Assembly (NCBI GenBank): GCA_018873245.2
Contig: JAEMBT020000001.1
Span: 15,064,220 to 15,128,219 of the forward strand
DNA from: Archegozetes longisetosus
Taxonomy: Eukaryota; Arthropoda; Arachnida; Sarcoptiformes; Trhypochthoniidae
DNA length: 64,000 bases
Reading direction: 5' to 3'
The notes under the pieces are model-generated. The model was not told the DNA's origin, did not search any database, and saw only the letters and a program-made list of their open reading frames with translations. Made by a program: the position numbers and the translations under genes. Of this stretch, positions 25,720 to 37,244 are shown in pieces; within the stretch, counting starts at the first letter, position 1; the number at the start of each line of letters is the position of its first letter.

Positions 25720-27600
25720 CTGGAAACGGATAAGTCTGCAATAAATGTTATCAGTATTATTACAAATGGCGCTCAAGCCAAAGTAATAATAATGTACCAG
25801 AGCCATCCGGTTCACAGGCAATATTATCATCAGAAATTACAGGGTTAGAAGTAACCAGTGAATCAGTTATGATTAGCATAACATCAGCAGTATTTGATGA
25901 TTATCACTACGTAGTTTGCAGAGCTCCAACTCGTATCAGACTCCCAGGTGAGGCAGCGTTCGAAGCGTACATTAATGATAAAATCTTCGTAAAAGACGCT
26001 CGATGCTGCGAGCAACGCCTCACAAACGAAAAGGATAAAAAACTGAATTCTGAATCATTGTTGAAATTACAAACGAAAATTGTAAATCATAATACAAATG
26101 GAATTATGAAGTTACTTGACTCTCTATGCAATGAAGTGAACAAAGAGCGGTAGCGGTCTCTTCACCAGTGTAAATCATGGAATGACAATGATTATCAATC
26201 CCTGACAGGTTTCGCAAAATCACAAATAGGAGTCTTAAAAGACAAATATTTGAGCCTCCATAATACGAAAATAAGATCAGTGTTTACAGCACTCGCAGCT
26301 TACTTGACAAAACTAAGGTCAGGATAGACTAGTAAGCAATTATCAGTCCTCTTTAAAATTAAAGTAAAAAACATTAAGAATTGCGTTGATGCTGTGAGAA
26401 GTGAATTGAAGAGCAGACTAGTAGATCATAAATTGGGGCTGAAAAATGAAACCGATAAATGCTAAAGAAAAATATAACCAAATTCTCAAGAGAATTAATC
26501 ACGGAAAATGGTGATACCATTGTGACACTGTGGGATGGTACATATGTGTGCATCCAGAAAAGCGCAAATAATAGATTCCAACTTCAGACATAGAATGTGC
26601 AGAAGAGTCGAAGTTTAGTTAAGCCTTTCATCGCTTGCTGTCCCAATGGATACATACTCGATGTATATGATCCATACCAAGCGACTATGAATGACGCAAT
26701 GATAATGAAACATGTTTGCTTCTGATCCAAATATAGCCATACTTCAGAAATTGGTGTATTCGTTGTCGATGGAGGATTCCGCGATGCAAAAAAACATTCC
26801 TCGAAAATAAAGGATATAAAGTTCAAATGCCTGAACCCTTAGCGAAAAATCAGAAACAGATGACTATAGATCAGGCAAATAAATCAAGATTTGTAACAAA
26901 AGTGCGGTATAAGGTGGAAGTCGTCAATGGAAAATTGAATTAATTTCGTACTCTCGACAGAGTTCGTCAAAATTCTACACTGAAATCTTTAAAAGCGGAC
27001 TTCAAGATAGCGGCAGCTTTAATCAATGAGTTCTTCACGCCGCCAGTTCCTGACTGTGATGAGCTATTCATAGTCCAATTAGTGAAAATCAAACAACGAG
27101 AATGCACTGCAAAAGTTAGTTGAAGAGAAAAATCTAGATAGAAATACTACACAATTCCAGAAAATAAATGATGATCAATTAGACGACTTCCTCAAACTAG
27201 ATATAGATGATCTCAAATATCTCACACTTGGATCGTACCAACTCAAGCAGAGTGTTAGATACTGTGTTGAATTAATTAGGAAACGTGTTGCCTCATTATT
27301 GAAAAACACAAGACCATCAAAGGGCTCATAAGATTAAAACTTCAATCCCGTCACTCTAATCGCTTAGTGTACCCAACATATATCCAATACGAGCCCAATT
27401 CGATGGAAGAAAATCAATAGCTGGATACACATGCCGATGTAAAACGGGTTAAGAACAATTGGTATGTGTTCTCACGTTGCGACTGTGATATGGTATCTCG
27501 GATATACAAAACCACAGGGCACAATTCATCAAACAGGGGAGCATTTGAACGAGATCGCCGATGGTGTAATTGACGGTTCTGATAGTGAAGTAGAATAACC
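25720..27600 (+). pseudogene. Degenerate DDE_Tnp_4 transposase (ISL2EU/PIF-Harbinger-like) with SWIM-like C-terminus
   Basis: Pieces appear in the family order, broken by stops and frameshifts. An N-terminal part (25869-26153, open, with DARCCEQRL) comes first. Near 26200-26420 come YQSLTGFAKSQIGVLKDKY and SVFTALAAYLTKLRSG, the helix-turn-helix. Around 26525 WDGTYVCIQKS holds the first catalytic Asp. VFVVDGGFRDA near 26760 holds the second, and KVEVVNGKLN near 26910 a Glu-to-Asn-Gly region. Near 27205 DLKYLTLGSYQLKQSVRY precedes YTCRCKTG and, after a 1-nt shift, RTIGMCSHVATVIWYLGY near 27425-27520, a SWIM-like finger. In intact elements this enzyme cuts and inserts the transposon in the nucleus. 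No terminal repeats were identified. Confidence 0.75.
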
Positions 27601-28603
27601 TGCGGTTGTAATGACAGAACCTGATAGTCTGTCACTCCCGATTAATAACACTGTTTACTCAATGATCCATGATAACTTAAACCCGAAAGAGATTGGCACG
27701 ATCTCTCGCAGGGGAGCGCGCGTCTCATGCCAGCTCAGAAGTGGTGGAATGACGCCCATTGCCAAGCGTACATGATACCGCGGGAAAGAGAAACTTCAAA
27801 GAGAATAGTGATACCTATGTTAGAATTAGGTAGAGAAACATCTGGGTCTAGACTTGCATCTTTTACTATGGACATTAATTGATGTACATGGCTCAACTTT
27901 TGTTGAACCTTATCCCATTAATGATAAAAGCCTTATTCGATTTGAGAGGGGATAAGTGGTCAAATGATGTTTTGAAAATTTCGCTTTTGCCATAGGAGCC
28001 ATTATAAAAAATTCAAAATTAATTTTTTCCCAAACTAAACTGAATTAACATTTAATATTTGGGTACAATATAGGTACCTCAAAGGGGGATGTATTGATTA
28101 TATCAAATCGCCCGTCCAGTTACAACCCAAAGTTTAACCTTGTCCTTGATGACGTCGTTTGACTTTTTCTTTTAAAGCCTCGATTTCATTTCGAGATTAT
28201 TTTTCTAAATTAAGTTGAACACTTTTCTTGTAGAGTAATCAGTTGCTTGGAACGCGGTTATATTTTATTTACCTTAAACTCATCAAATTATCAGAATGAG
28301 ATAATGTTACTAAGTTTCCATAAACCATATTTTTGACTTAGGAACTATGATATTTTTATGGAACGAGAAAGATAAAGATTTGATATATATATAATCAACT
28401 CAACAACTTGTGGACCAGTAGAATTTAGTAAATAAGACTGAAGAAGCTTCTATTTCAAATAGAATTATTTAGTTTTGAACTTCAATTATTAAATTGTCTT
28501 AGTAATTTGGTCTCAATCAAAATTGTTTTGTTAATACTATTAAAATTTAGATAGTGCACGAACTAACGATAACCCTATCATACTTTCTTTAAAAACAAAT
28601 CCA
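27601..28603. other. 1-kb spacer after the DDE_Tnp_4 relic
   Basis: The first 200 bp may be the decayed tail of the transposon. The rest is AT-rich, and no gene or promoter element could be named. Confidence 0.5.
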
Positions 28604-31600
28604 ATGAACTATAAATCATTGTTAATAATGAAATTTTCAACCACTATCCATTTGAAAATATTGTTGTTCGCTATTAATGGCTTATTTTTAGTGTCTTCAA
28701 GTGAAATCTGCGGAAGACCCAGCTTTCCTCACAATGAAAAATTTGCTCCTATCCTTGATAAATACTCCCAATGGACAAAAAATCGATATTTTTTTGTGAA
28801 AATGAATATATAGACATAATTCAATCAAAAACTTGTAGCAACGGAAAATGGACTGAAAATGAATTATTTTGCGGTAAGATTTATTACTTTCTGAAATAAT
28901 TCATGTATACTATGCTTAGAAGCGCTAAATTAAAGTTTTTATATTTAAATTAAGTATCTATACGTTAGGCGGGAAAAGCAATGCACTGAATGAATAAACT
29001 CTCATAAATGACAAGTGCTAAACCCTATTTAATTGAGTAACAAAAATGACTAAATAAAGGGGAACACGTACTTCAGTTATGACTATACTTGAACGTAAGA
29101 GAGTTTTTTAAGTGTTAATTCTATTTGCTGCTTTATTAGGATTTATTTATGAATTTACTTTAGTCGGCTACACTATGCTCTTTGACTAATCACAGCCTTA
29201 AAAGGCCGAAATTTTTAACCAACAATTGAGTGCAGAATGTTATCGCTTGAACTTTACTTCGAATCAATCTGCTATACTTGAGCTTAATTTAGACTCATAC
29301 CACTCTAAGTCTAGCCCATAGTCTCTTATACTATGTTCTCTTAATCACTGATAGAGACTAAACTGAGTTGAGTCGAGTAATTTTTATTAAAATGTTAATG
29401 GTATCACAATTGCAACATATAACAAATAGGTTATCTTGCAACTGAGATATACTATTTAGTTAGGAAATTGTGTTATGGGTAGAACCGAGACAGTTTCTCA
29501 AGATTTGTTTTAGTGCCATGCCGTGGACAAACAAGTCCAAAACTAAAAATCAGATGTAAAAGCAAAAATTTTACAATTAAAATTGTTTAACCTCATAATG
29601 ATTATGACATTTCGATATTCCAATATTTTCAAGTATGCAATTATAAAATTTTCTAAGTAAATTCAAAGTTTCTTCAGAACTTTAAGTCTAATAAATCTAG
29701 ATTTTAATTGCTCAAAGATTTTGAGTATATGAAGAGTTCACAAAGAAGCAGTTTCTGTAAGTTATAAGGATTATTCAGATTTTCATTTTTAAAATTAGTT
29801 GTACCTTATATTCCCGTCAGTCTTAGCATATTCAACGGTAAAAATGAAAGTTAGTTAACCTGTAATTGAGCATTTTCTTAATAGTCAATGTATTGGACAT
29901 CAAAATTTGTACCTAGGCGTTAAAAGATGTTATCTGTCGATATTAGAATTAGGTCCGTGATAATAGATTTTAGTCTACATACGTCTTATATGTTTGAAAA
30001 TAAAGTAGATGTGTTATACCTCTAATTAAATCAAATGTTAATATTTCATACCCAAGATTTCTTTCAACTTTTCTAATTAATAATTTCTATTATAATGAAT
30101 TTAAATACGTTTTAACGAGTAAATCGTTACTTTGAGAGAGCTATTCTCGGTTGAATGCTCCGGCTCACACATCACTTATTAGGAGAACTTCACATATATC
30201 GCATATATTCAATATCTACAACGAGCTTAGTTTAAATATATAACTCTTGTTCTCCGCAAGCCATCAGAACTTGGGTGGGAGATGACCGAAAATCAACTAT
30301 TTATTTGTTCAAAAAACTCACATAACCGAGCATGAAAAAGTATGTGCAAATTATACATATCGCTATAGCTATAATAGTATATAGCACAGCTAGTAATTTT
30401 CTATAAGAAAACTTACTAAATATCTACGGGATCTTGTTCTGCCTGAAGATCCCTGAAAATTGATGTCTAAGCTTAAGATTTAGTTCAAGACCGATAAAAT
30501 GGGCAACATTTCATCACTTGCAAACTCTTACTCGACATAGAAATTGAATTCAACTAAATATTGGTAACAAGCCCGCTTCATTTAAATCGCATCAATCAAA
30601 TATAATTTTTATGGACAAATCAAAATTTTCCGATAGTAAAACATCAAAACTTAGTTAAGATTATATTTAAATGTCTTCGTTTCGTAAATCTAAAGAACTA
30701 TTATTACTTTTTAGATTAATACGGTTTAAAATTATATGAGGGCTACTTGTTTTAAATATGAGACAGACAAATTTTTGACTTAAGATTATTTAGTTGAGAC
30801 TTCAATTGCGCGTTTGGTAATCAGTTGCTATTGAGAATCGGATAACGTCAATGTTTTACAATATTCGAATGAAAGTCCATTCTGCATCTTTATTCCTTCT
30901 ATAATGGTTCCAATTTCTTTTCTATTTTTATTAATATTCGAAAATTTCAAGATGTAGTTTAAAAATTATTAATCAGAGCTTCAGTAAATATACGTTATTG
31001 AAATGCTAACCAAGACACATTACTTTAAATTTTCAATAAATATAAATTAATGTAAATATTAATTACATTATACTATGCTAACATTTATATTTTAAAAGCA
31101 TACAAAGTATTATCGAGGATTATAAGCGTGATATTCATTCCAAATATGGATTATTTAAAATATTCTTTATTAAATAAAATCATGTAGGCTCTTTTGACCT
31201 AGAAACGAACATAGATATTCAATTCGCAGAAATTTCTTAATTTTAAGTTACTCACCTCAGTGAGATCGGTTTTGATTGAATATTTTTATTTTAATTAAAA
31301 TGCAGGACCTAAGACACATAGGCATTTGAATGAGAAAACAAAAATGGTGTTTACATATTCAGAAAATGGTCTTATGGTTGATTGTAGAGATTGTCCAATC
31401 AGAGATGATGAAGGTATTGGAAATCGATGCTATATTAGCTTCAATTATATACTGTACAGCCTGGGTCATGAGTCAAGTAAAATAAACGTTATACTTGTAT
31501 TGGGCGAAGCGATAAGTGTCGCGTTAGTACGATTAAGGTTGTATCATACATCAGCTGGTGCAACAGATTTTAATGTTAGTGTTGGCCCGTATCGAAACTG

Positions 31601-31724
31601 CAAAAGTGTATATCCTTGGCAATATCGAGTTTCTGTATGGCCTTCTTATAAAATAAATAAAGAAGGCTTAGGTTGCGAAAATAGTTATTTATTTAAAAAT
31701 ATAAATGAAGATTCAAGAATATAG
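28604..31724 (+). CDS. Predicted secreted sushi (CCP)-domain protein, two exons, 1-nt frameshift in a T run
   Basis: The exons are 28604-28873 and 31306-31724; donor gcg|gtaaga and acceptor atgcag match in phase 1. The ATG at 28604 (or 28628) opens a signal peptide ending near VSSS. Then follow C36 (EICGRPSFP) and, after the T run, FFCENEYIDIIQSKTC and WTENELFC. Together these make the four-Cys, Trp-containing pattern of a CCP/sushi module. The run of seven T at 28789-28795 puts the second half out of frame; eight T would restore it, so this is either a sequencing error or a young pseudogene. The second exon codes about 139 residues with five Cys (VDCRDCP, NRC, RNCKS, GCEN) and a hydrophobic strand region (INVILVLGEAISVALVRLRL) of unknown fold, and stops at 31722-31724. 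Function unknown; sushi modules usually bind proteins or glycans outside the cell. Confidence 0.55.
28874..31305 (+). other. 2.4-kb intron of the sushi-domain gene
   Basis: AT-rich with no recognised exon or mobile element. An additional small exon cannot be excluded, although the flanking phases already match. Confidence 0.5.
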
Positions 31725-32834
31725 AACGTCAGCAAAAGATTTCTCGGAAATTCGACTAAATTTATTTGGTTGAGGTTTTCGAAGAATATAAATAAACTAC
31801 AACTCAAGCTGATTTCAAAAATATAAACTTCGTTCACCGCAAATGACCAAAATATCGGTGAAAAAAGATTCCGAATAACCAAGTATATAGAAAATTCACG
31901 TAGAATAAATATGTGGAATTAAATTTAAACTCAAAACGATTGAAATGAACAGAATTTTAGTGTTCTGATTATATATTTTTGATGAGATTTAAATTTAGAA
32001 AAATTATTAAAATAAGCAGAGTGCCAAGATTCTACAGACCCTTGGTCTAAAGTAGTGGTTCGACTATAGTGCAGAGGTTTTATTTTAATTTAGTTCTCTG
32101 CTGCGTTCGACTATTTAAACTTACACACAGTTTTAAAGAAAATCAAAGTTTATTTATTAAAAGAAAGCTTTATACAAAATAAAAGGTTTAAGTATTGAAA
32201 GGTTTGGATTTTGAATATACATTATTACTGGAAGTGTTGGTTACTTTCAGAGATCACTCAACGTGAAGAGTTTAGGAAGTGAAGACTAAGAGTCTTTTCC
32301 CTCCTTTATATAGGGACAGGAGCTGTTGACGTATCAATGGAAAATTTTCTTCAGAATTTAAAGTAAAGAGGACACAAACAACCCTGTCCTAAATCCAGTA
32401 GTCTGTTTGTGCCCTTAGGCGACAATGATAGGCAAGAAAGTATGGCATTGTTTAAATGACCGGAATACCGTGAGATCGAAAACAGATCTGTTTTTGATCT
32501 CCATAGTAAGTGGGCACAGTTCAACCCACAGATCTGACCCATATGATATATATATCGTTAGACTTAGCTAAGCGAGCCAAGAAGATTGATACCATACTTG
32601 ACCTCATCAAGGCCTTGTCACGTGACCTAGGACCCTTAATCCTAAGGACCGGATACCGATAATCTGACTACGGTATATGGGGCATCGCTAGAGTCAGTTT
32701 GACAAGCTGAGAAGATTTATACTCCACTTGACCTAGTCACGTGAATATATGACCTTATAACTAGTAACCTAACTTTCCATATTAGGTTACACTTGTTATA
32801 TAATAATTAGTGTATTGGTTTATGTTATGTTATA

Positions 32835-32854
32835 TTAGGTTAGGTTAGGTTAGG
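32835..32854. repeat. Interstitial TTAGG repeat, four units
   Basis: Four perfect TTAGG pentamers in a row, 250 bp left of the 33107 element. Confidence 0.65.
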
Positions 32855-33106
32855 TGAGCTGATTTGAGTTGCGGTGAGGCAAGATAGGCGAAAATACGCG
32901 ATAATTGGTATGACTAGGAGAGTCTAGGTGATAATAAGCTTGACTTAGATGTGCATTTAAATATGTGTATTGCAAATTATTTTATTTATTTTCGAGATGA
33001 CTATGCTTCATAATTTTGCTCTTTTTGATTTTATTGCTGCCATTCCTTCTGAAATGTAAAAGTATGTTTAAAGCACCGCCAACTACCCTCTCCCGCGATA
33101 TATATA

Positions 33107-34230
33107 CAGTCAACACAAATCAAAACTTTCTCGGGAAAATCCTTATAACTTTTGATATTGTTGTCCGATTCGAAAAATTTCAAAAGTATCTTGTTCTCTG
33201 AGAATACGAATTTCTAAAAATATCAAAGAATCTCGGAAAATTCAAAAAGGTAATTGCACAAACTCATTTCAAAATCGGACATTAAATTCCCAACAGAGAA
33301 CATATGAAAGTTTGAAAAACAGATTTTCGAATATTCAACTATTCAAAAAGTTCAACCTGACAATTGTACAGTCAACTTGGAAAATTACTTAGGTTTTAAC
33401 AAAATTTCAAAGAGGTTTTCGAATTTCGACTATCAAAAATGAATACAATATTCAACGTTATGTTTGTCAATTCTATTGAACCGTTTAATTCAAATTTGTT
33501 TAATTGATTTCAAAAATTGTTTTTACAACTGAAGAACAAGTTGAAATTTCGACAGTTTATTAAATTGAGAGCAAAAGGGGCGCCAAGATCAGTGATTTAG
33601 AAGTGTTGGTAAGAAACTTAATCTTGATAACAGAATTTTGTTGAATAAATTTTAAATTTCAAGGGATAAGTGTACCGACATTTAGAGAATGGTGTCGTAT
33701 CGATGATGAAGAAGAGCTGTTCATCAATGTCTCATGGACGAGAGGACAAAATGCCAAGAAGACTCAAAGGAGGAAGGATCAGTAATTAAAACCATTTTTG
33801 AAATCAATTCAATTCAAATGAAATCAATTAAATGTAAACAAATTTGAATAAAACGGTTCAATAGAATTGACAAACATAACGTTGAATATTGTATTCATTT
33901 TTGATAGTCGAAATTCGAAAATCTCTGAAATTTTATCAAAACTCAAGTAATTTTCCAAGTTGACTCTGTGCAATTGTCAGGTTGAACTTTTTGAATAGTT
34001 GAATATTCGAAAATCTGTTTTTCAAACTTTCATATGTTCTCTATTGGAAATTTAATGTCCGATTTTGAAATGAGTTTGTGCAATTACCTTTTTGAATTTT
34101 CCGAGATTCTTTGATATTTTTAGAAATTCGTATTTTCAGAGAACAAGATACTTTTGAAATTTTTCGAATCGGACAACAATATCAAAAGTTATAAGGATTT
34201 TCCAGAGAAAGTTTTGATTTGAGTTGACTA
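33107..34230. mobile_element. Long-TIR transposon, TA-flanked, copy 2 of the HTH-bearing group
   Basis: The left end begins TA-cagtcaacacaaatcaaaac; the right end in complement begins agtcaactcaaatcaaaac after TA. The arms of about 430 bp are nearly identical in reverse. The loop (33535-33790) holds a decayed helix-turn-helix reading frame with a GT-AG intron at 33609-33663, followed by GISVPTFREWCRIDDEEEL. It closely matches the element at 59526-60682. Confidence 0.85.
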
Positions 34231-34294
34231 TATATATACGTGACAGGGTCAAGTGGGGTATTAATCTTCTCAGCTCGACTAGCTGAGCTCAACG

Positions 34295-34975
34295 ATTTAC
34301 AATATTGGATAAATCTAACTGCAATTTTGAAAAAGTTAAATAACTTTTGAATGCCTTATCCGATTTTAATGATTTTTGAAGGATTTTGTAGCTTTATAAT
34401 TATAGAATAATATTTTAAAATAAACAGGTAATAGTTTTATAAATTATAATTTAGATAAATGCATTTATTGAGCAGCTAGCAACTTAACTAGAATAAGCAA
34501 ATAAAATATGTAATTTAAATAGTGCATGAATTTACAAATCGTAGCGTTGTTTGTGTGCAGTCATTTTTGCATCATTATAAAAAATCTATGTTAGCAACAC
34601 TGTTCAGATCTATAATTGTGCAAAGTTTCAGATCTCTGGTCGGTCGGCAAGAATTTTTTTTAGGAAAGCACAATATCCGTCCATTGAAATAACATTATGG
34701 AATCAGTGGCCGACCATAAATCGGTCGATCTCTACCGACTAAAGTCTTGTCAATTTTACAGCATACAGAAAACTTAGTTATGCATGATTTAGAAAAATTT
34801 CAAGTGTCAGCAACTACTGGTCGCTATTTATGATAAAATTTAATATTCGTTGCTATCTTATTACGTGATTTATAAGGTTTAATTTGCTTCAAATTTCATT
34901 AAAATCCCATTGCGCGTTCAAAAGTTATCTTAATTTAAGGAAATTGCAGTTAGATTTATCCAAGATCATATATAT
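34295..34975. mobile_element. Foldback MITE of about 680 bp
   Basis: Arms of about 100 bp pair in reverse: ggataaatctaactgcaatt near 34313 and its complement near 34955, followed by aaaagttatcttaattt-type sequence. No coding sequence and no clear target duplication. Confidence 0.6.
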
Positions 34976-36030
34976 ATCGTGTTGGTTGGGCCGCTGGGTG
35001 AAGGTGTGCCCATTTGCTATAGTCTTACCTTTAGTTGACGGCATATATTTTGGTCTGAATCTCTAGCCTGGCTTACATTTATAAGCTAGATGCCCGCCGT
35101 CACTGGGAGAAAGCGGTTTCCGTTTGATTATGAAACTGTACGGGTCCTGTTTTGCTCCTTTAATCGGTGACACTACGTTGTTTTACAATATTTTCCTCTT
35201 TGTCGAGACTTTTTCAAAAATATATAGTTTATCGGGGAACCATTTTGACCAAGGTCGTATGACTTCTTGCACTTTCCTCATTTTAATATTTTATTTTGAA
35301 ATCTCATCAAAAATATAATCAGAAAAATAGTAATTTGTTCATTTCAATCGATTTTAGTTGAAAATTTGATTCCAAAGATTTATTTTACGGTAATTTTTTA
35401 TATACTTGATTATTCCATAATTTTTTATCCGTGTTCTGGTCATTGGTGGTAAATGAGATTTATATATTTTAACTCAGTTTGAGTTGTAGTTTATTTATAT
35501 TGAAAGCTTATATCGAAAATCTCTGACCACGTAAACTCTAGTCGATTTTTCAGGAGTGTTTTTACCCATTTTCTGGTCATTTGCGGTGAATAAAATTTAT
35601 ATATTTAAAATCAGATTAAGCTATAGTTTGTTTATATACAAAGCTTATGTCGGAAATCTCTGGCCACGTAAAGTCTATTTCAGGAAATTATTTTATTTAC
35701 CAAGATTTGTCAAATACTCTGCATTTAAAATCTTTATCATGAAAGTTATGTAAAGAATTTTTAAATTATTCTAGCATTTTAAGAATTCTAGTAGAATTCT
35801 AGAATGTAATTATTCTAGTACATTTATCCTACTTTTAGATCAATTACTCATTAAGACCTTAAAACTAAAGTAAAACGAATCTGACTGACTATTACTCTTA
35901 TAATATGCGAATAAGCTGATTTTTATACTATTCAACTGTATATATCGTTGAATTTTGTGTCCTTATGTTAGATATATGAAACTTTCGTTTATTTAAGAAA
36001 ATTATTTTATATTAATTTTATATCTTTTAG

Positions 36031-36360
36031 AGAATGGCAATTAATCATTTAATTAAAACATTCAGTGCTGACGAAAAGACCTATATTTTAGCATTCCGAT
36101 GTGTTGGTGGTACAAAAATTGACGTAGATAGAGAAACACAAAAAATTGGATGGGTCAAAGTTGCTGAAGTTACTGGTATCTATGTAAAAAACGTTAAAGA
36201 TCAATCTTTTAGCAACGAGTTAAGGCAATTACAAGAAATGCTAGCTACATTCCGGAGTAATCAATTTGGATCTAAAGTTGAATATATATTAAGTGTTGCT
36301 ATTAACTCCAATGAAATTTATGATACAGTTGATGGTGTGCGATACATGCTCAGACCTTAA
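36031..36360 (+). CDS. Unassigned coding exon, about 109 aa, with 3' poly(A) signal
   Basis: An intact frame follows a good acceptor (tatcttttag, 36021-36030), starting AGA ATG GCA and stopping TAA at 36358-36360; the ATG at 36034 could also be a real start. The 108-residue product is soluble-looking and charged, has one Cys and no signal peptide or membrane segment, and was not recognised. Readable parts include AFRCVGGTKIDVDRETQKIG, ELRQLQEMLATF and VEYILSVAINSNEIYDTVDG. It lies 4.3 kb after the sushi-gene exon in the same direction, so it could be a further exon of that gene separated by inserted repeats, but no matching donor was found. Its frame is unbroken among decayed transposons, which argues that it is under selection. 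Confidence 0.5.
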   Translation, partial: RMAINHLIKTFSADEKTYILAFRCVGGTKIDVDRETQKIGWVKVAEVTGIYVKNVKDQSFSNELRQLQEMLATFRSNQFGSKVEYILSVAINSNEIYDTVDGVRYMLRP

Positions 36361-36520
36361 TGAAAATAAGTTAATCATATAGAATTTGTAATATTTTCAG
36401 TTATATCTTAAATTTCCTATAGTAAAATTAACATACCAATAACTGCTGTTTAGTTTTTTTTTGTAAATTTCCACTTTTGCAAATTTACTTTGGTGAGCAT
36501 TTATATGTATATCACCAAAT

Positions 36521-36526
36521 AATAAA
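36521..36526 (+). terminator. Poly(A) signal after the 36031-36360 exon
   Basis: AATAAA 160 bp after the stop codon, followed by further A-rich sequence. Confidence 0.5.
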
Positions 36527-36596
36527 ATCCCTAAAATAGAGCCATTACATTCATCTGACTAACTTTCCGAACATTTATTTGAGAGGTTAAAATTAC

Positions 36597-37244
36597 GGTT
36601 AGATTTTACTTATCTTGCTCCGCCCAAATGGGAGGTCCTAGGGCGGAACCACCTATATATATACTCGTCTTGACAGCCTGGGTTCATCTATACCCCACTC
36701 GGTATCTTGGGACCCAGGGATAAAGAGTTGGGCCTATGTCTCTAAAGAGGGGACCTAGGCACACCATATTTGGTATGCTAACTCTATTCAACTATATGGG
36801 TCTATCGATACCCCACTTGGGATCCTAAAGCATAGCTACAAAATGTTGGATCTGGGTTCATAACGTAAAGTTAGTTAAAATGTGGTAATTATATAGAGGG
36901 AAAAATAGTTAACAGGTTTAACTTTTAAAGAAAGATCCAGGGTCCCAAGTTGAGTACTAATAGACTGAAGCTACTAAATTAAACTCGCGTATCAAATATG
37001 GCGAGCCCATGAATTAGGACCCCAAGTGGGGTATCGATAGACTCATATAGTTGAGTAAAGTTAGCATACCAAATATGGTATGCCTAGGTCCAGCCCTTAT
37101 GGACCTAGGCCCAACTTTTTGTAGCTAGGTCCCAGGGTCCTGAGTGGGGTATCGATGAACTCGGGTTGTCAAGACGAGCATATATATAGGCGGTTCCGCC
37201 CTAGGACCTCCCATATGGGCGGAGCACGATAAGTAAAATCTAAC
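36597..37244. mobile_element. 648-bp foldback element
   Basis: The left end ggttagattttacttatctt and the complement of the right end ggttagattttacttatcgt match. The inverted arms continue for most of the element (ctccgcccaaatgggaggtc and others), leaving a loop of perhaps 100 bp. It is richer in G and C than its surroundings and has no coding sequence. Confidence 0.8.

Larger units (their letters stand above)
31725..35700. mobile_element. About 4-kb nested set of inverted repeats
   Basis: An outer pair of arms matches in reverse: about 31775-32010 against about 35285-35520, sharing for example aatataaataaactacaact. A second copy of the right-arm end lies at 35556-35650. Inside, 32700-32746 pairs with 34242-34290 (gctgagaagatttatactcc against a close complement). 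Inside that lies a full TA-flanked element at 33107-34230, with another foldback at about 34295-34975 to its right. The order suggests successive insertions, but ends of the outer unit and target duplications are not clear. The stretch 32010-32700 shows no gene. Confidence 0.55.
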
